The notes: generated by a model from the sequence alone, not told the origin. Shown: positions 34,201 to 42,191, counted from the stretch's first letter. The stretch: 45,592 nt of DNA from Lachnospiraceae bacterium (GCA_015057055.1 SVFE01000016.1:1-45592), one strand, 5' to 3'. Made by a program: numbers and translations.

Positions 34201-34575
34201 CAAAGACGCTTCTTCCCGCTCCAATACCTTGTACTGCAAAATATATGCGCCGGTATCGTTAGGGGCAATTTTCTTATACATTGCCAGGAATTTGAGCGCA
34301 CTTACCAAATCGTCCAATTCCAGGTACAATTCACACAAACCGTAAACAATGGTTCTGCTGCCGGGATTTTTATCATATGCCAAAAGCAATATATCCAGCG
34401 CGTCTTCATATCTGCGGTTAATTTTATATAAGTCACTGATTTTCTGCAGTGTCGTAAAACTTCTTACTTTACGCCAATCAATGCGGTCCGCAATCTCCGC
34501 TGCTTCCGCAAACTGTTCATTGGCAATTAATGTTGTAATTTCTTCCGAAAGAATTTTATATTCCTGTTTATCCAC
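31204..34575 (-). CDS. TPR / acidic-repeat protein with degenerate AAA-like C-terminus
   Basis: A 1123-residue protein from a GTG at 34575 (GAGG nine bases upstream). Residues 1-200 are TPR-like helices (FAEAAEIADRIDW, YEDALDILLLAYDKNPGS, LVSALKFLAMYKKIAPND). Two Glu/Tyr-rich blocks built on YEEIPYEEG lie around 300-370 and 730-800. Between them is an alanine-rich stretch with three 13-residue repeats (about 645-685). The C-terminal 230 residues look like an AAA domain of the SpoVK/CbbX type: NVIITGESGTGAIELAKDVI at the P-loop and NGALIIEKAGELS at Walker B. The P-loop lysine is replaced (GTGAI instead of GxGKT), so ATP hydrolysis is unlikely. Cytoplasmic; function unknown. Likely a scaffold linked to glgB by its operon. 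Confidence 0.75.
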   Translation of the reverse strand: MDKQEYKILSEEITTLIANEQFAEAAEIADRIDWRKVRSFTTLQKISDLYKINRRYEDALDILLLAYDKNPGSRTIVYGLCELYLELDDLVSALKFLAMYKKIAPNDTGAYILQYKVLEREEASLEDRIELLEELNRKDYREEWAYQLAYLYHRIGFATKCVEACDQLITWFGDGPFVIKAMELKMLHQPLTQKQAELYDHRNDIEEEIKAYESDEYSVEKPEPGAMPEIGDEDFHVKTIDMGKFNTINLQKALAESMRELMGEEYTGSLGSTADLATDEEILSGGAAAGQETEVGVVYEEEAYEGEVIYEEIPYEEGMEEASEEVYEEIPYEEPVYEKAIEEAVLEEPVYEEAPLYEEAPTREDFSDPSQEPASKEEEEAQVSAISENVSADSKTGEIFFEDRTGDIVLDQPPLGMNPDFLYGQETELPKVETEVAPEKGITEITRTFEKVNPEVTAAPVIKKTGGKGVFDNVLSLDYDGQISLVVPEQMVEKQITGQMNLDEVMAEWENIRQKKERQQQEDVRRSIMERTGKIFADYDESSRHDLLAELEREQKLISKKYRANDIELRKVEEIEIEKEPEKEPEFEDLTQKTMSNIPTIWAEVDAAIEADKLAEGAVDVGAAVAAGTAAVLAGGAVAAAGAAGSAMAAVEGVAAAGSVVAAAEGVAAAGSVVAAAEGVAAAGSAVAAVESAVAAGNVVIAETDSPEEMQTEMPAEEYAPEYVEEYYEEVPYEEIPYEDEIIYEEIPYEEGMEEGTVEAEMTEEATPLAEEATENAIIEPEVIEETVPVAEEMTEEEPAMEEPSEEDAAEEVSELGQAVAKVMADDETAGTTLNTAQIDDIGSALEAAADKVGASAVEEMNDGNEAYDSEEEREFSNDELELFSDFMYSKKMRHQILDAIDLISLEPYVGNVIITGESGTGAIELAKDVIKEIQMIDSNFAANKVAKISGAKMNRKNIGSMFTQLSNGALIIEKAGELSKDTLENMTKVLESTQEGIIVIMTDSKREMEQLIKSYEVITGYFNARIDITPMNNNALVEYAKKYAYSLEYKIDEERAVLALHQRISELQIGEHHVTTKEVEEIIDEAIANSKRPRLSTYVDILVAKRYDYEDMIILKEKDFEN
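32522..32638. repeat. Three tandem 39-bp repeats inside the TPR/acidic protein gene
   Basis: A 39-bp unit starting CTTCCTGCTGCCGCAACTCC begins at 32522, 32561 and 32600. The first two units are nearly identical and the third diverges at its end. Each encodes 13 residues of the type VAAAEGVAAAGSV. In-frame length preserves the reading frame, so copy number can vary between strains. Confidence 0.85.
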
Positions 34576-34651
34576 TTTCTATTACCTCATCTGCATGTTT
34601 CGATGGTTACCTGTGAAAATGGGAAATTTGCCTACTAACCCACTCTTCCCA

Positions 34652-34680
34652 AGTTTACCATAGTGTATGTGCAATGTCAA
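34652..34680 (-). promoter_or_regulatory. Promoter of the TPR protein/glgB operon
   Basis: Minus-strand consensus -35 TTGACA (34680-34675), 17-bp spacer, -10 TAAACT (34657-34652), preceded by TGG giving an extended -10. It is about 77 bp upstream of the GTG start. Confidence 0.7.
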
Positions 34681-34732
34681 AAGTAAACAACAAAATATAG
34701 TGGGTAAAATGGATTTTTTTACTAGATAAAGT

Positions 34733-35590
34733 TTACATCAGCAAATCGGCCAACCGGGCAAACTGCTCCAGTGTGAGTACTTCCCCCCGAATCGTCTCAC
34801 TCAGTCCCATTTCTCTAAGCGCTCCGGTCACCTTCTCTCTGGTAAGGGAAAGGGCCCCGTCGTTGCAAAGACCGTTGGACAATGTTTTTCGCCTTTGGTT
34901 AAAGGAGGCACGAATCAGTCGGAACATGTACTCCGGATCTTTTACGCTTACCGGCGGCTCCTCATAAAGGGACAGACAAATTACACTGCTGTCCACCTTC
35001 GGTCTTGGCATAAAACACTCCGGCGGCACCACCGCCACCACTTCCGGCTTGGCATAATATTGCACCGCCAGGGATAAGGCTCCGTAGTCTTTGCTTCCGG
35101 GACCTACCTGCATCCGGTCCGCCACCTCTTTCTGCACCATAATGGTAATGCTCTTTAAGGGAACTTTTTTCTCCAAAAGTCCCATAATAATCGGCGTTGT
35201 TATATAGTAAGGCAAATTTGCCACCACCTTGATGGGGCGTCCTCCATTGTACTCCTCCACCAAGGCATGCAAATCCACTTTCAAAATATCCGCATTAATA
35301 ATGGAAACATTGTCGTATTCTCCCAGAGTATCATTCAAAATGGGAATCAAATCCGAATCAATCTCCACCACCACCACTTTTCCGGCGCGTTCCGCCAGAT
35401 ACTGCGTCATGGTACCGATTCCGGGACCGATTTCAAGCACGCAGTCCTCCTTTGTTACTTCCGCGGAGGAAATGATTTTTTCCAGCATATTCATATCCAC
35501 CAGAAAATTCTGGCCGAATTTCTTGCGGAATGAAAAATTATGTTTGTTGATTACTGCCGCCGTTGCGGTAGGCGTACCCAGTGTTGCCAT
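34733..35590 (-). CDS. rsmA: 16S rRNA dimethyladenosine transferase
   Basis: A 285-residue KsgA/RsmA enzyme that dimethylates the two adjacent adenines in the 3'-terminal hairpin of 16S rRNA using S-adenosylmethionine. The start region KHNFSFRKKFGQNFLVD is the usual RsmA entry, motif I is VLEIGPGIGTMTQYLA, and the catalytic motif IV is NLPYYITTPI; FMPRPKVDSSVI and FNQRRKTLSNGL complete the family pattern. Length is normal. The ATG follows GAGGGG. It is 14 bp downstream of tatD in the same direction, a common pairing in Firmicutes. Confidence 0.96.
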   Translation of the reverse strand: MATLGTPTATAAVINKHNFSFRKKFGQNFLVDMNMLEKIISSAEVTKEDCVLEIGPGIGTMTQYLAERAGKVVVVEIDSDLIPILNDTLGEYDNVSIINADILKVDLHALVEEYNGGRPIKVVANLPYYITTPIIMGLLEKKVPLKSITIMVQKEVADRMQVGPGSKDYGALSLAVQYYAKPEVVAVVPPECFMPRPKVDSSVICLSLYEEPPVSVKDPEYMFRLIRASFNQRRKTLSNGLCNDGALSLTREKVTGALREMGLSETIRGEVLTLEQFARLADLLM

Positions 35591-35604
35591 AGTATCCCCT
35601 CTTG

Positions 35605-36369
35605 TTATTTATTCTTCAAAAACAGGTTTATTGTATTGTCCCAGGTCGCTGCTTCCACTGCCTCCCGGTCCAAATTCTTTATGCGGGCAACTTCTTCTAT
35701 TATATAAGGAATAAGTGCGGAAGAATTGCGTTTGCCACGCATGGGCACCGGTGCCAGGTAGGGACAATCCGTCTCCAATAAAATCCGGTCCATGGGAATG
35801 TATTCCACGGCCTCCTTTAACTTTGCGGCATTTTTGTAAGTAACCACGCCGCCGATTCCAAAGTAATAGCCCATATTCAGGTAATCCCTGGCCGTTTCCT
35901 TTGTATAGGAATAACAATGAATTACACCGGTAATATCTTTTCTTGGCTTTAACATATCCAAGGTATCTTTACACGCCTCCCGGGAATGGATAATCACGGG
36001 AAGCCCAGTCTCCCTGCAAAGCTCCAGCTGAATGTCAAACCACTTTTTCTGTTCTTCCTTAGCCACATTGTCCCAATAATAATCCAGACCGATTTCTCCG
36101 ATGGCCACTACTTTTGGAAGTGCTGCCTGCTTTCGGATAAAATCCATATCCTGCATCGTAATCCCTTCCGTTTCCGTGGGATGAATTCCCAGTGCTCCGT
36201 AGAAAAAATCGTATTCTTCCGTAAGCTTTAAGGTTTTTTCCAGGGAATCCTTATCGGAGGCCGCGTTAATTACCTTGGCAACTCCGTACTCAGCAAGCCC
36301 TTCGATTACCTGCTGTCGGTCTTCATTAAATTGTTCACTGTCGTAATGCGCGTGACTGTCAAATATCAT
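35605..36369 (-). CDS. TatD-family metal-dependent hydrolase/nuclease
   Basis: A 254-residue TatD protein, standard length. Metal-binding residues are visible in order: HAHYD (His6, His8), GEIGLDYYWD, VIIHSREA, IHCYSYT and ETDCPYLAPVP. Members are Mg2+-dependent DNases acting in DNA repair or degradation. The tatD-rsmA pair is typical of clostridia. Ribosome site AAAGGAAAT is 10 or more bases before the ATG. A small perfect hairpin (36430-36444) lies in the upstream noncoding DNA. Confidence 0.93.
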   Translation of the reverse strand: MIFDSHAHYDSEQFNEDRQQVIEGLAEYGVAKVINAASDKDSLEKTLKLTEEYDFFYGALGIHPTETEGITMQDMDFIRKQAALPKVVAIGEIGLDYYWDNVAKEEQKKWFDIQLELCRETGLPVIIHSREACKDTLDMLKPRKDITGVIHCYSYTKETARDYLNMGYYFGIGGVVTYKNAAKLKEAVEYIPMDRILLETDCPYLAPVPMRGKRNSSALIPYIIEEVARIKNLDREAVEAATWDNTINLFLKNK

Positions 36370-36545
36370 TTTAATTTATTTCCTTTCTCTTCCGGAACAA
36401 AGAGTTGGCAAAGAACCGGTTTCCTAAATATGCGCAGAGCGCATACTCGCGAAGTCGTTTTTCCAATAAAACATGTTGATTTTATGCATAATTTCATCCC
36501 AAAAGGGATAAAAATAATAAATGTAAAAATTTTGCAAAAAAACAC

Positions 36546-36574
36546 TTGCAAACTAAAAAGCATTATACTATAAT
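36546..36574 (+). promoter_or_regulatory. Promoter of tRNA-Lys
   Basis: -35 TTGCAA (36546-36551), 17-bp spacer, consensus -10 TATAAT (36569-36574). It lies 38 bp upstream of the tRNA. Confidence 0.8.
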
Positions 36575-36611
36575 AACTTTTGCGTGTAAATAAGCGCATT
36601 TAATAGGAAAT

Positions 36612-36684
36612 GCACCGCTAGCTCAGTTGGTAGAGCACCTGACTCTTAATCAGGGTGTCCAGGGTTCGAGCCCCTGGCGGTGCA
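36612..36684 (+). tRNA. tRNA-Lys (anticodon CTT)
   Basis: A 73-nt cloverleaf. The acceptor stem GCACCGC/GCGGTGC is perfect with discriminator A. The D arm contains GCTCAGTTGGTAGAGC. The anticodon stem CCTGA/TCAGG encloses CTCTTAA with anticodon CTT, reading AAG lysine codons. The T arm is CCAGG-GTTCGAG-CCCCTGG. No CCA is encoded. Confidence 0.96.
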
Positions 36685-36732
36685 CGATAAGGTCCTGGGA
36701 TTCGCGTAATGGCGGGTTGTGGGGCTTTTTTT

Positions 36733-36769
36733 TGTCCAAAAAGAGGGGTATTTCCCGGACACCTTTTTT
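36733..36769 (+). terminator. Likely terminator after tRNA-Lys
   Basis: TGTCC/GGACA with inner GGGG/TCCC pairing, followed by CCTTTTTT. An earlier T run (36726-36733) lies before it without a clear stem. Confidence 0.5.
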
Positions 36770-36796
36770 CAGGTAACACAATTTTCTAAATCTCTA

Positions 36797-36836
36797 TTGA
36801 CATCATGTATATATTGTGTATATTATATATATACAA
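36797..36836 (+). promoter_or_regulatory. Promoter and operator-like palindrome of the GntR/ABC operon
   Basis: -35 TTGACA at 36797-36802, with a -10 of ATATTA or TATTAT 17-18 bp on (36820-36826). Overlapping it, 36814-36836 is an imperfect palindrome with outer arms TTGTGTATA and TATATACAA (eight of nine pairs). This fits autorepression by the YtrA-type GntR protein encoded next. Confidence 0.6.
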
Positions 36837-36914
36837 TATTGAAATCTCTTCGGGTTATTCTACCCTTTTTCACTATTGTAATAATCGATTATTAAAAAAA
36901 GCGCGAGGTAACCA

Positions 36915-37307
36915 ATGGATATTATTATTACAAACAGCTCGGATAAGCCAATTTACGAGCAAATCGAAGACCAGATTAAGGCGCAGATTATGAGCGGGAA
37001 TTTAAAAGAAGGGGACGCCCTTCCTTCCATGCGACTTCTGGCAAAAGAACTGAGAATCAGCATTATCACCACAAAACGGGCCTATGAGGATTTGGAGCGG
37101 GACGGCTACATCGAATCCTACACAGGCAAAGGAAGTTTTGTCAAAGGCGTGAACCGGGAAATGGTAAAGGAAAGCGTCATGTTTGAAATCGAAACCTTGA
37201 TGGAGGAAATGCTGGATAAGGCGAAGATTGCCAAGGTTTCTTTTGACGAACTTATGGAGCGAATGAAGCTTTTGTATGAAGAGAAGGAGAGTCAGGACGA
37301 TGAATAA
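36915..37307 (+). CDS. GntR-family regulator, YtrA subfamily
   Basis: A 130-residue regulator: a winged helix (residues 10-75, with KPIYEQIEDQIKAQIMSGNL, LPSMRLLAKELRISIITTKRAYEDL and the wing YTGKGSFV) and a short helical C-terminal dimerisation part. There is no large ligand domain. This is the YtrA architecture; such genes almost always precede and repress an ABC transporter operon, as here. The start has GAGG eight bases upstream. The stop overlaps the next gene (ATGAATAA). Confidence 0.92.
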   Translation: MDIIITNSSDKPIYEQIEDQIKAQIMSGNLKEGDALPSMRLLAKELRISIITTKRAYEDLERDGYIESYTGKGSFVKGVNREMVKESVMFEIETLMEEMLDKAKIAKVSFDELMERMKLLYEEKESQDDE

Positions 37308-38214
37308 GGATGAGAAAATGGATGCGGTACATACGGAAAATGACTATGTCATTGAGTTAAAGGATGTCACCAAGGATTACGGCGACTTCGTTTTAAATAA
37401 GGTAAGTTTTAACATTCCAAGAGGTTGTATCTGCGGTTTCGTGGGTCAGAACGGTGCCGGTAAAACGACTACAATCCGTCTGATTATGGATATTATTGCT
37501 GCTACTTCCGGTGAGATAAAGGTATTTGGTAAGGATATGCATACCGAAGGGAAAACCCTAAAAGATGATATCGGCGTGGTATTTGACGAAATGGGCTTCC
37601 ACGACTTCTTAACCGGCATACAGATTAATAAAATCATGAGCAAAATGTACACCAACTGGAGCGAAGAAGTATTTACCGGATATATGAAAAAGTTCGGTCT
37701 TCCCATGAAGAAAAAGTGCGGTAAATTCTCCCGCGGTATGCGGATGAAACTTCAGATTGCGGTAGCAATGAGCCACGGCGCGAAACTTCTGATTATGGAT
37801 GAACCCACCAGCGGTCTCGACCCCATTGTCCGTAATGAAATTCTGGAAATTTTCCAGGAGTTTGTTCTGGAAGAAGACCATACCATCCTTTTATCTTCTC
37901 ATATCACCGGCGATATTGAGCGTATTGCAGATATGGTGGTATTTATTGACAAAGGACGCATTGTGCTAAGCGGCGAAAAGGATGTAATCCTTGAAAACCA
38001 CGCAATGATGAAATGCAGTAAAAAAGATGCAGATACAATCGCGAAAGAAGACATTGTATCCGTAAGACAGTCTGCCTTCGGCGTGGATGTTTTGGTACAT
38101 GATAAAAAGACCTGCGCCGGAAAATACGAAAAACTTACCATGGAGCAGTGCACTTTGGAAGAAATCATGATTCATTACGTAAACCGTGCAAACAACGAGA
38201 GCAAAGAAGCCTAG
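37300..38214 (+). CDS. ABC transporter ATP-binding protein
   Basis: A 304-residue ATPase from the ATG at 37300, which overlaps the GntR stop. Walker A GQNGAGKTT is at 49-57, the Q-loop region follows, the signature is a degenerate FSRGMRMKLQIA (in place of LSGGQ), Walker B is LLIMDEPTSGLDP, and the switch histidine is in LLSSHITGDIE. The C-terminal ~80 residues are an extra domain seen on YtrB/BcrA-like ATPases. With the two permeases it probably exports or responds to a peptide antibiotic or envelope stress; the substrate is not known. Confidence 0.93.
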   Translation: MNKDEKMDAVHTENDYVIELKDVTKDYGDFVLNKVSFNIPRGCICGFVGQNGAGKTTTIRLIMDIIAATSGEIKVFGKDMHTEGKTLKDDIGVVFDEMGFHDFLTGIQINKIMSKMYTNWSEEVFTGYMKKFGLPMKKKCGKFSRGMRMKLQIAVAMSHGAKLLIMDEPTSGLDPIVRNEILEIFQEFVLEEDHTILLSSHITGDIERIADMVVFIDKGRIVLSGEKDVILENHAMMKCSKKDADTIAKEDIVSVRQSAFGVDVLVHDKKTCAGKYEKLTMEQCTLEEIMIHYVNRANNESKEA

Positions 38215-38229
38215 AGGGAGGGGATATCT

Positions 38230-39003
38230 ATGAAAGGATTGATTTTAAAAGACCTCTACTGCCTGCGTACCCGTATGATGGCCTATGTCTTAACTTTGGT
38301 TGCTGCCTTGGCAATCGGAATTCTGATTTCTCTTAGCAGTGAATACGGAAATATGAGACCGGATGCGATTATGGGCGATGATATTACAGTATCGGAAGAT
38401 GATGTGGCCGCTTATAAAATAATGCTTGGCGGCGCTACTTTTTTGGCTATTTTACTTCCTTTGGGCGTTGGCTTTGACGGCATTATGACCTTTCATATGG
38501 ATGAAAAGGCAAATTTTAATGATGTGCTGCGCACCATGCCGATAAAACCTGTGGAAATTGTGCTGGCAAGATTTGGTACCGCTTACGGTTTTCTTCTGAC
38601 AGGCTATGTATCGTCTATATTGATTGCACTACTGATTTCGCCGGTAGTTAAGGTGTTTACACTGGGCGAAATGATTCATGCGGGAACTGTGATGACCTGT
38701 GCTTTCGCTACCTGTCTGGGAGTGGCATGCTGTGCCCTTTTTAAGTGGAATCATAAAACTTTTGAGAGAATTGTTGTCGGCTTTTTTTTAGGCTTATATG
38801 CCGCATTTGCAATAGGAATTATAGCACTTGACAAGCGTTACGGAGACCAGCTGGATGCTATGATGTTTGCGTTCTGGGATAAAGTAAAAATCCTTTTCGA
38901 AAATTACCTTACTTGGTTAATTCCGGTGACTTTACTCATGATTGTGGTATGTTTCCTTTTATCTGTGCAGATTGTGAAAAGAAAGGGGCGAGGTGTGCGA
39001 TGA
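38230..39003 (+). CDS. ABC-2 type permease, first subunit
   Basis: A 257-residue protein with six hydrophobic segments: 16-36 (MMAYVLTLVAALAIGILI), 68-85, 117-136, 150-168, 178-196 and 230-248. The start MKGLILKDLYCLRTRM is typical of ABC-2 permeases, in which the amphipathic helix KDL(Y) precedes the first membrane span. The TMPIKPVEIVLAR loop (TLPI-type motif after segment 2) is the usual coupling region. It follows the ATPase by 15 bp with a GAGGGAGGGGA site and overlaps the next permease by four bases (ATGA). Confidence 0.85.
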   Translation: MKGLILKDLYCLRTRMMAYVLTLVAALAIGILISLSSEYGNMRPDAIMGDDITVSEDDVAAYKIMLGGATFLAILLPLGVGFDGIMTFHMDEKANFNDVLRTMPIKPVEIVLARFGTAYGFLLTGYVSSILIALLISPVVKVFTLGEMIHAGTVMTCAFATCLGVACCALFKWNHKTFERIVVGFFLGLYAAFAIGIIALDKRYGDQLDAMMFAFWDKVKILFENYLTWLIPVTLLMIVVCFLLSVQIVKRKGRGVR

Positions 39004-39731
39004 GATCATTATTATATAAAGATTATGTGGCCACAAACGGCCCGTGGGTAATCGGCGGATTTGGACTTCTGACCGCATTTATCTGTGTATTTACGGTATG
39101 GAGTACCGTAAACAGTGATATAGAAGTGTTGTTGGGCCTTTGGACACCGATGGTGTTTATAGGTGGATGCGCCTATTTGCTGGCACTAATGTCTCAACTG
39201 TTCCAGACGGATTCCGGTAAAAACTGCCGCGATTACCTGCTCACCATGCCTGTAGATAAAAAGGAATATTTGCTTTCTAAATATATCTATTATCTGGTGG
39301 CAAACTATCTGGTTTTATCCTGGGGCATTTTCTTAAGTATGATTGCGGCAACCGCGGTAAAAACAGAGGGTATGATGATGCTGGTATCTACCATACAGCT
39401 CATGGGCCCTATTGTAATTCCGGTCATGTTGATTATGGCTGCCATAACGTTTCCTTTATACATACTGTATGGCAAGAAAAAAGGAGATATGATTTTTAGC
39501 GGATTTTCCATTACGCTTACGATTCTGCTTTTTATCTGGCTATTATTCGGTGATGTATCCGGCCTAACAAATATGGATTTTGAAGGCAATATGAAATGGG
39601 TGGATGAACATATGAGTCTGATTATTCTTTTAACAACCATATTTCCTATTGTGACCGGTGTTATTTATTATCTGTCATACAGAATCACTGCGGGCATTTT
39701 TGTAAGAAAGGAGCGTGATATCGATGAATAA
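39000..39731 (+). CDS. ABC-2 type permease, second subunit
   Basis: A 243-residue protein from the ATG at 39000 that overlaps the stop of the first permease. It starts MRSLLYKDYVATNGPWV, again the KDY/KDL entry helix, and has six hydrophobic segments. The coupling motif here is LLTMPVDKKEYLLSKY. The two permeases differ in sequence, so the transporter is likely a heterodimer. The stop overlaps the CPBP start (ATGAATAA), continuing the tight coupling. Confidence 0.85.
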   Translation: MRSLLYKDYVATNGPWVIGGFGLLTAFICVFTVWSTVNSDIEVLLGLWTPMVFIGGCAYLLALMSQLFQTDSGKNCRDYLLTMPVDKKEYLLSKYIYYLVANYLVLSWGIFLSMIAATAVKTEGMMMLVSTIQLMGPIVIPVMLIMAAITFPLYILYGKKKGDMIFSGFSITLTILLFIWLLFGDVSGLTNMDFEGNMKWVDEHMSLIILLTTIFPIVTGVIYYLSYRITAGIFVRKERDIDE

Positions 39732-40617
39732 AAAGAAAGATTTGACGGTAATGCTTGTGTTTTTATTCTTTGCATTTGCGCCCCTCTGGATTGCGGCATT
39801 TGCTTATTATGGAAGCGGACATGTGTACGAGGATTCGGGCACGCAGTTACTTTGTTCTGCGGCAATGCTTTGTCCCACAGTTTCTGTGTTTATTACCGGT
39901 GCCATTTGTAAAGAAAAGATTGATTTTGTTGGAGAGAATTCCCTGAAACTCGGAATTTATTTCAAAGATAAAAAGTGGATTTGGATGCTGGTGGCAATCT
40001 TCCTGCCCTGGGTTTACAAAGAACTTGGAGGATGGTTATTTTTGGCATTCAATCCGGAGTGTTTTGATGCTGTATCTTTTTCACAAGAGCTGGGAATGGA
40101 TGCGTCTCTGATTGCGGTAATGCCTTTGTATTCCGTTGTGAATGCGGTGGTGTTTTCCATCGGTGGTTTAGGAGAAGAAATCGGTTGGCGTGGTTTTATG
40201 ATGCCCCGTTTGGAGAAAAAGATGGGAATCGGTCCTGCCATTCTTGTGGGAGGTATCATTTGGGGTGTATGGCATTATCCCATTAATTATTACGGTCATA
40301 ATTTCGGTACCGGATATTGGGGCGAACCCTGGCTTGGATTCCTTATTTTTACCATATTTACCATTACCGATAATGCCTTGCTTACCTTGGTGGTAAAAAA
40401 GACAAATTCCGTGTTGTTAGCTGCTTTTATGCATGCGGTGGGTAATGGTGCAATCGGAATCTCTGCTATGTTTTTGAATCCGCAGAATCTGACCGGTTTT
40501 TGGGCGGAAAGTACAGTGCAATTTGTAATTATGATGGGACCGTCTTTGGTGTTTGGTATCATTGCTTATATCTGGCTGATTAAGTTAGAGAAAAAGGAAC
40601 GGGTAGCCGAATCCTAA
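39724..40617 (+). CDS. CPBP-family intramembrane metalloprotease (ABC operon)
   Basis: About 297 residues from the ATG at 39724, with AAGGAG upstream. It has around eight membrane segments and the CPBP motifs GEEIGWRGFMMPRLEKK (EExxxR), GVWHYPINYYG (FxxxH-like) and LLAAFMHAVGNG (HxxxN-like). It is the last gene of the GntR/ABC operon and ends at a strong terminator, so it is functionally tied to the transporter, perhaps in immunity or processing. It is the second CPBP gene in the window and belongs to a different subgroup from that at 21324. Confidence 0.88.
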   Translation: MNKKKDLTVMLVFLFFAFAPLWIAAFAYYGSGHVYEDSGTQLLCSAAMLCPTVSVFITGAICKEKIDFVGENSLKLGIYFKDKKWIWMLVAIFLPWVYKELGGWLFLAFNPECFDAVSFSQELGMDASLIAVMPLYSVVNAVVFSIGGLGEEIGWRGFMMPRLEKKMGIGPAILVGGIIWGVWHYPINYYGHNFGTGYWGEPWLGFLIFTIFTITDNALLTLVVKKTNSVLLAAFMHAVGNGAIGISAMFLNPQNLTGFWAESTVQFVIMMGPSLVFGIIAYIWLIKLEKKERVAES

Positions 40618-40655
40618 ACCTTGGAAGAGAATATTATAAATAGAATGATTTTTAT

Positions 40656-40700
40656 AAAAAGCAGTTTGTTTGACAATTAAATGAAACATACTGCTTTTTT
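40656..40700 (+). terminator. Terminator of the GntR/ABC/CPBP operon
   Basis: AAAAAGCAGTTTGTTT and AAACATACTGCTTTTTT pair over about 15 positions with one mismatch around an 11-nt loop and end in a T run. Confidence 0.88.
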
Positions 40701-40701
40701 G

Positions 40702-40730
40702 TTGAAGTTTTCCCGTTTTTATTGCATAAT
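40702..40730 (+). promoter_or_regulatory. Promoter of the C11 peptidase gene
   Basis: -35 TTGAAG (40702-40707), 17-bp spacer, -10 CATAAT (40725-40730), directly after the terminator and 32 bp before the start codon. Confidence 0.6.
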
Positions 40731-40762
40731 GAAAGAAAAATGGGGAAATTGGAGAAATCTCA

Positions 40763-42181
40763 ATGAAACAAAAACAAACTTCCAACGGAAAAATTATATT
40801 GATTGTTATTTTATGCGGCCTCCTTGTGCTGATTGTGGGTGCTACGGTTATGCTCGCTTATAAAAAACATTTGGACAAGGAGCGGCAAGCGCAAATTTCT
40901 ACGATTGCAACGACGGAAGAAGAGCCGGAAGAAGAAGAGGAAGAAGAAAGTCCTTACCGCGACCAGCTTACCACCATTTTGGGAAACGGCGAAGATGAGG
41001 TCACGGTCATGTTCTACTTCAATGGCTCCAACTTGGAATCCAATTACGGCAGTGCTACGGACGATATTTCCGAAATGTTGGTAGCTCCTCATAACGATAA
41101 CGTGAATTTGGTTATCCAGACCACCGGAACCCATCAGTGGCAGGATTTTGGCATTGCTTCCGACCACGACCAAAGATACATCATTCAAAATCAGGATTTG
41201 GTTTTGGTGGATGACAGTTTAGGACAGGAAGATTGTACTTCCGAAGAAGCCCTTCTGGATTTCCTTCTTTGGACCAAGGAAAATTACCCGGCGAACCGCT
41301 ATATGTTCGTATTCTGGAACCACGGCGGCGGTGCAGTAACCGGTTTTGGTTATAACGAATGGGGACACCCGGCACATTCCCTCACCATTGACGAAATGCA
41401 ACGTGCATTTAATGCCAGCGGAATGGATTTTGATATGATTGGTATGGATTGCTGTATCATGTCTTCCTTGGAAGTGTGCTACGCCCTTTATGATTCCTGT
41501 GACTATATGATTTTGTCCGAAGATTTTGAATCTTCTCTGGGATGGTCTTACGGCGGATGGCTGACTCAGCTTTGCGAGGACCCTTCCACTTCCACGGAAG
41601 ATCTCGGCACAATTATTATTGACGATATGGTGCAGGACAACAACGATTCCCGAATGGGCTCCTCATCTACGTTGGCACTAATTGATCAGCGCTACATTCC
41701 GGAATTGTACGAAACCTGGAAACAATTTGCCTATGCCAATGAAGAGGTTCTTCTGGCTGCCAACTACAGTCAGGAAGTTACCCGTACCGGAAGAGCCAGA
41801 GGACCGGTCCTTGATACAACGGAAGGCGACCGCGTGGCATCAGAACTTGGCGAATACTATATTACCGATATGATGGCACTTGCTTCCTCCATTTCTTCGG
41901 ATTACTCCAAACCGTTGGCAGCGGCTATCAATAATGCAATTTTTTACTATAATTGCACCGATGACAACTCCGGTCTCACCGGTTTGTCCGTAACGCTTCC
42001 TTACGGCTCGAGAAGTTTTTATCTGGAACTGGTTGATGTATTTTTGGCTGCCGGGTTGGATAAGCAGTATGTTTCCTGGCTGAATGCCTTTTCTACCGTA
42101 TCCGGCGAAGTTACTTACTACGACTTCGATGACTTCGGAGAAAGCTGGGAAGGTTGGGACGGCATTGATACCGACGGCTGA
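40763..42181 (+). CDS. Clostripain-family (C11) cysteine peptidase, membrane-anchored
   Basis: A 472-residue protein. A cytoplasmic stub and one membrane helix (about 11-32, IILIVILCGLLVLIVGATVM) are followed by an acidic Glu-rich linker and the peptidase domain outside the cell. The catalytic dyad is His187 in FVFWNHGGG and Cys231 in IGMDCCIMSS, the clostripain caspase-like signature; members cut after arginine or lysine and often self-activate. The site DCCIM has an extra cysteine where DACLM is more usual. ISTIATTEEEPEEEEEEES is a low-complexity linker. It has its own promoter, and the site GGAGAAATCTCA precedes the ATG. Confidence 0.92.
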   Translation: MKQKQTSNGKIILIVILCGLLVLIVGATVMLAYKKHLDKERQAQISTIATTEEEPEEEEEEESPYRDQLTTILGNGEDEVTVMFYFNGSNLESNYGSATDDISEMLVAPHNDNVNLVIQTTGTHQWQDFGIASDHDQRYIIQNQDLVLVDDSLGQEDCTSEEALLDFLLWTKENYPANRYMFVFWNHGGGAVTGFGYNEWGHPAHSLTIDEMQRAFNASGMDFDMIGMDCCIMSSLEVCYALYDSCDYMILSEDFESSLGWSYGGWLTQLCEDPSTSTEDLGTIIIDDMVQDNNDSRMGSSSTLALIDQRYIPELYETWKQFAYANEEVLLAANYSQEVTRTGRARGPVLDTTEGDRVASELGEYYITDMMALASSISSDYSKPLAAAINNAIFYYNCTDDNSGLTGLSVTLPYGSRSFYLELVDVFLAAGLDKQYVSWLNAFSTVSGEVTYYDFDDFGESWEGWDGIDTDG

Positions 42182-42191
42182 TTTGGCATTG

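Noticed and set aside
36366-36599. 77-codon open frame upstream of tatD
   Set aside because: No ribosome site, hydrophobic and Phe/Ile-rich from AT-rich DNA, and it overlaps the tRNA-Lys promoter.
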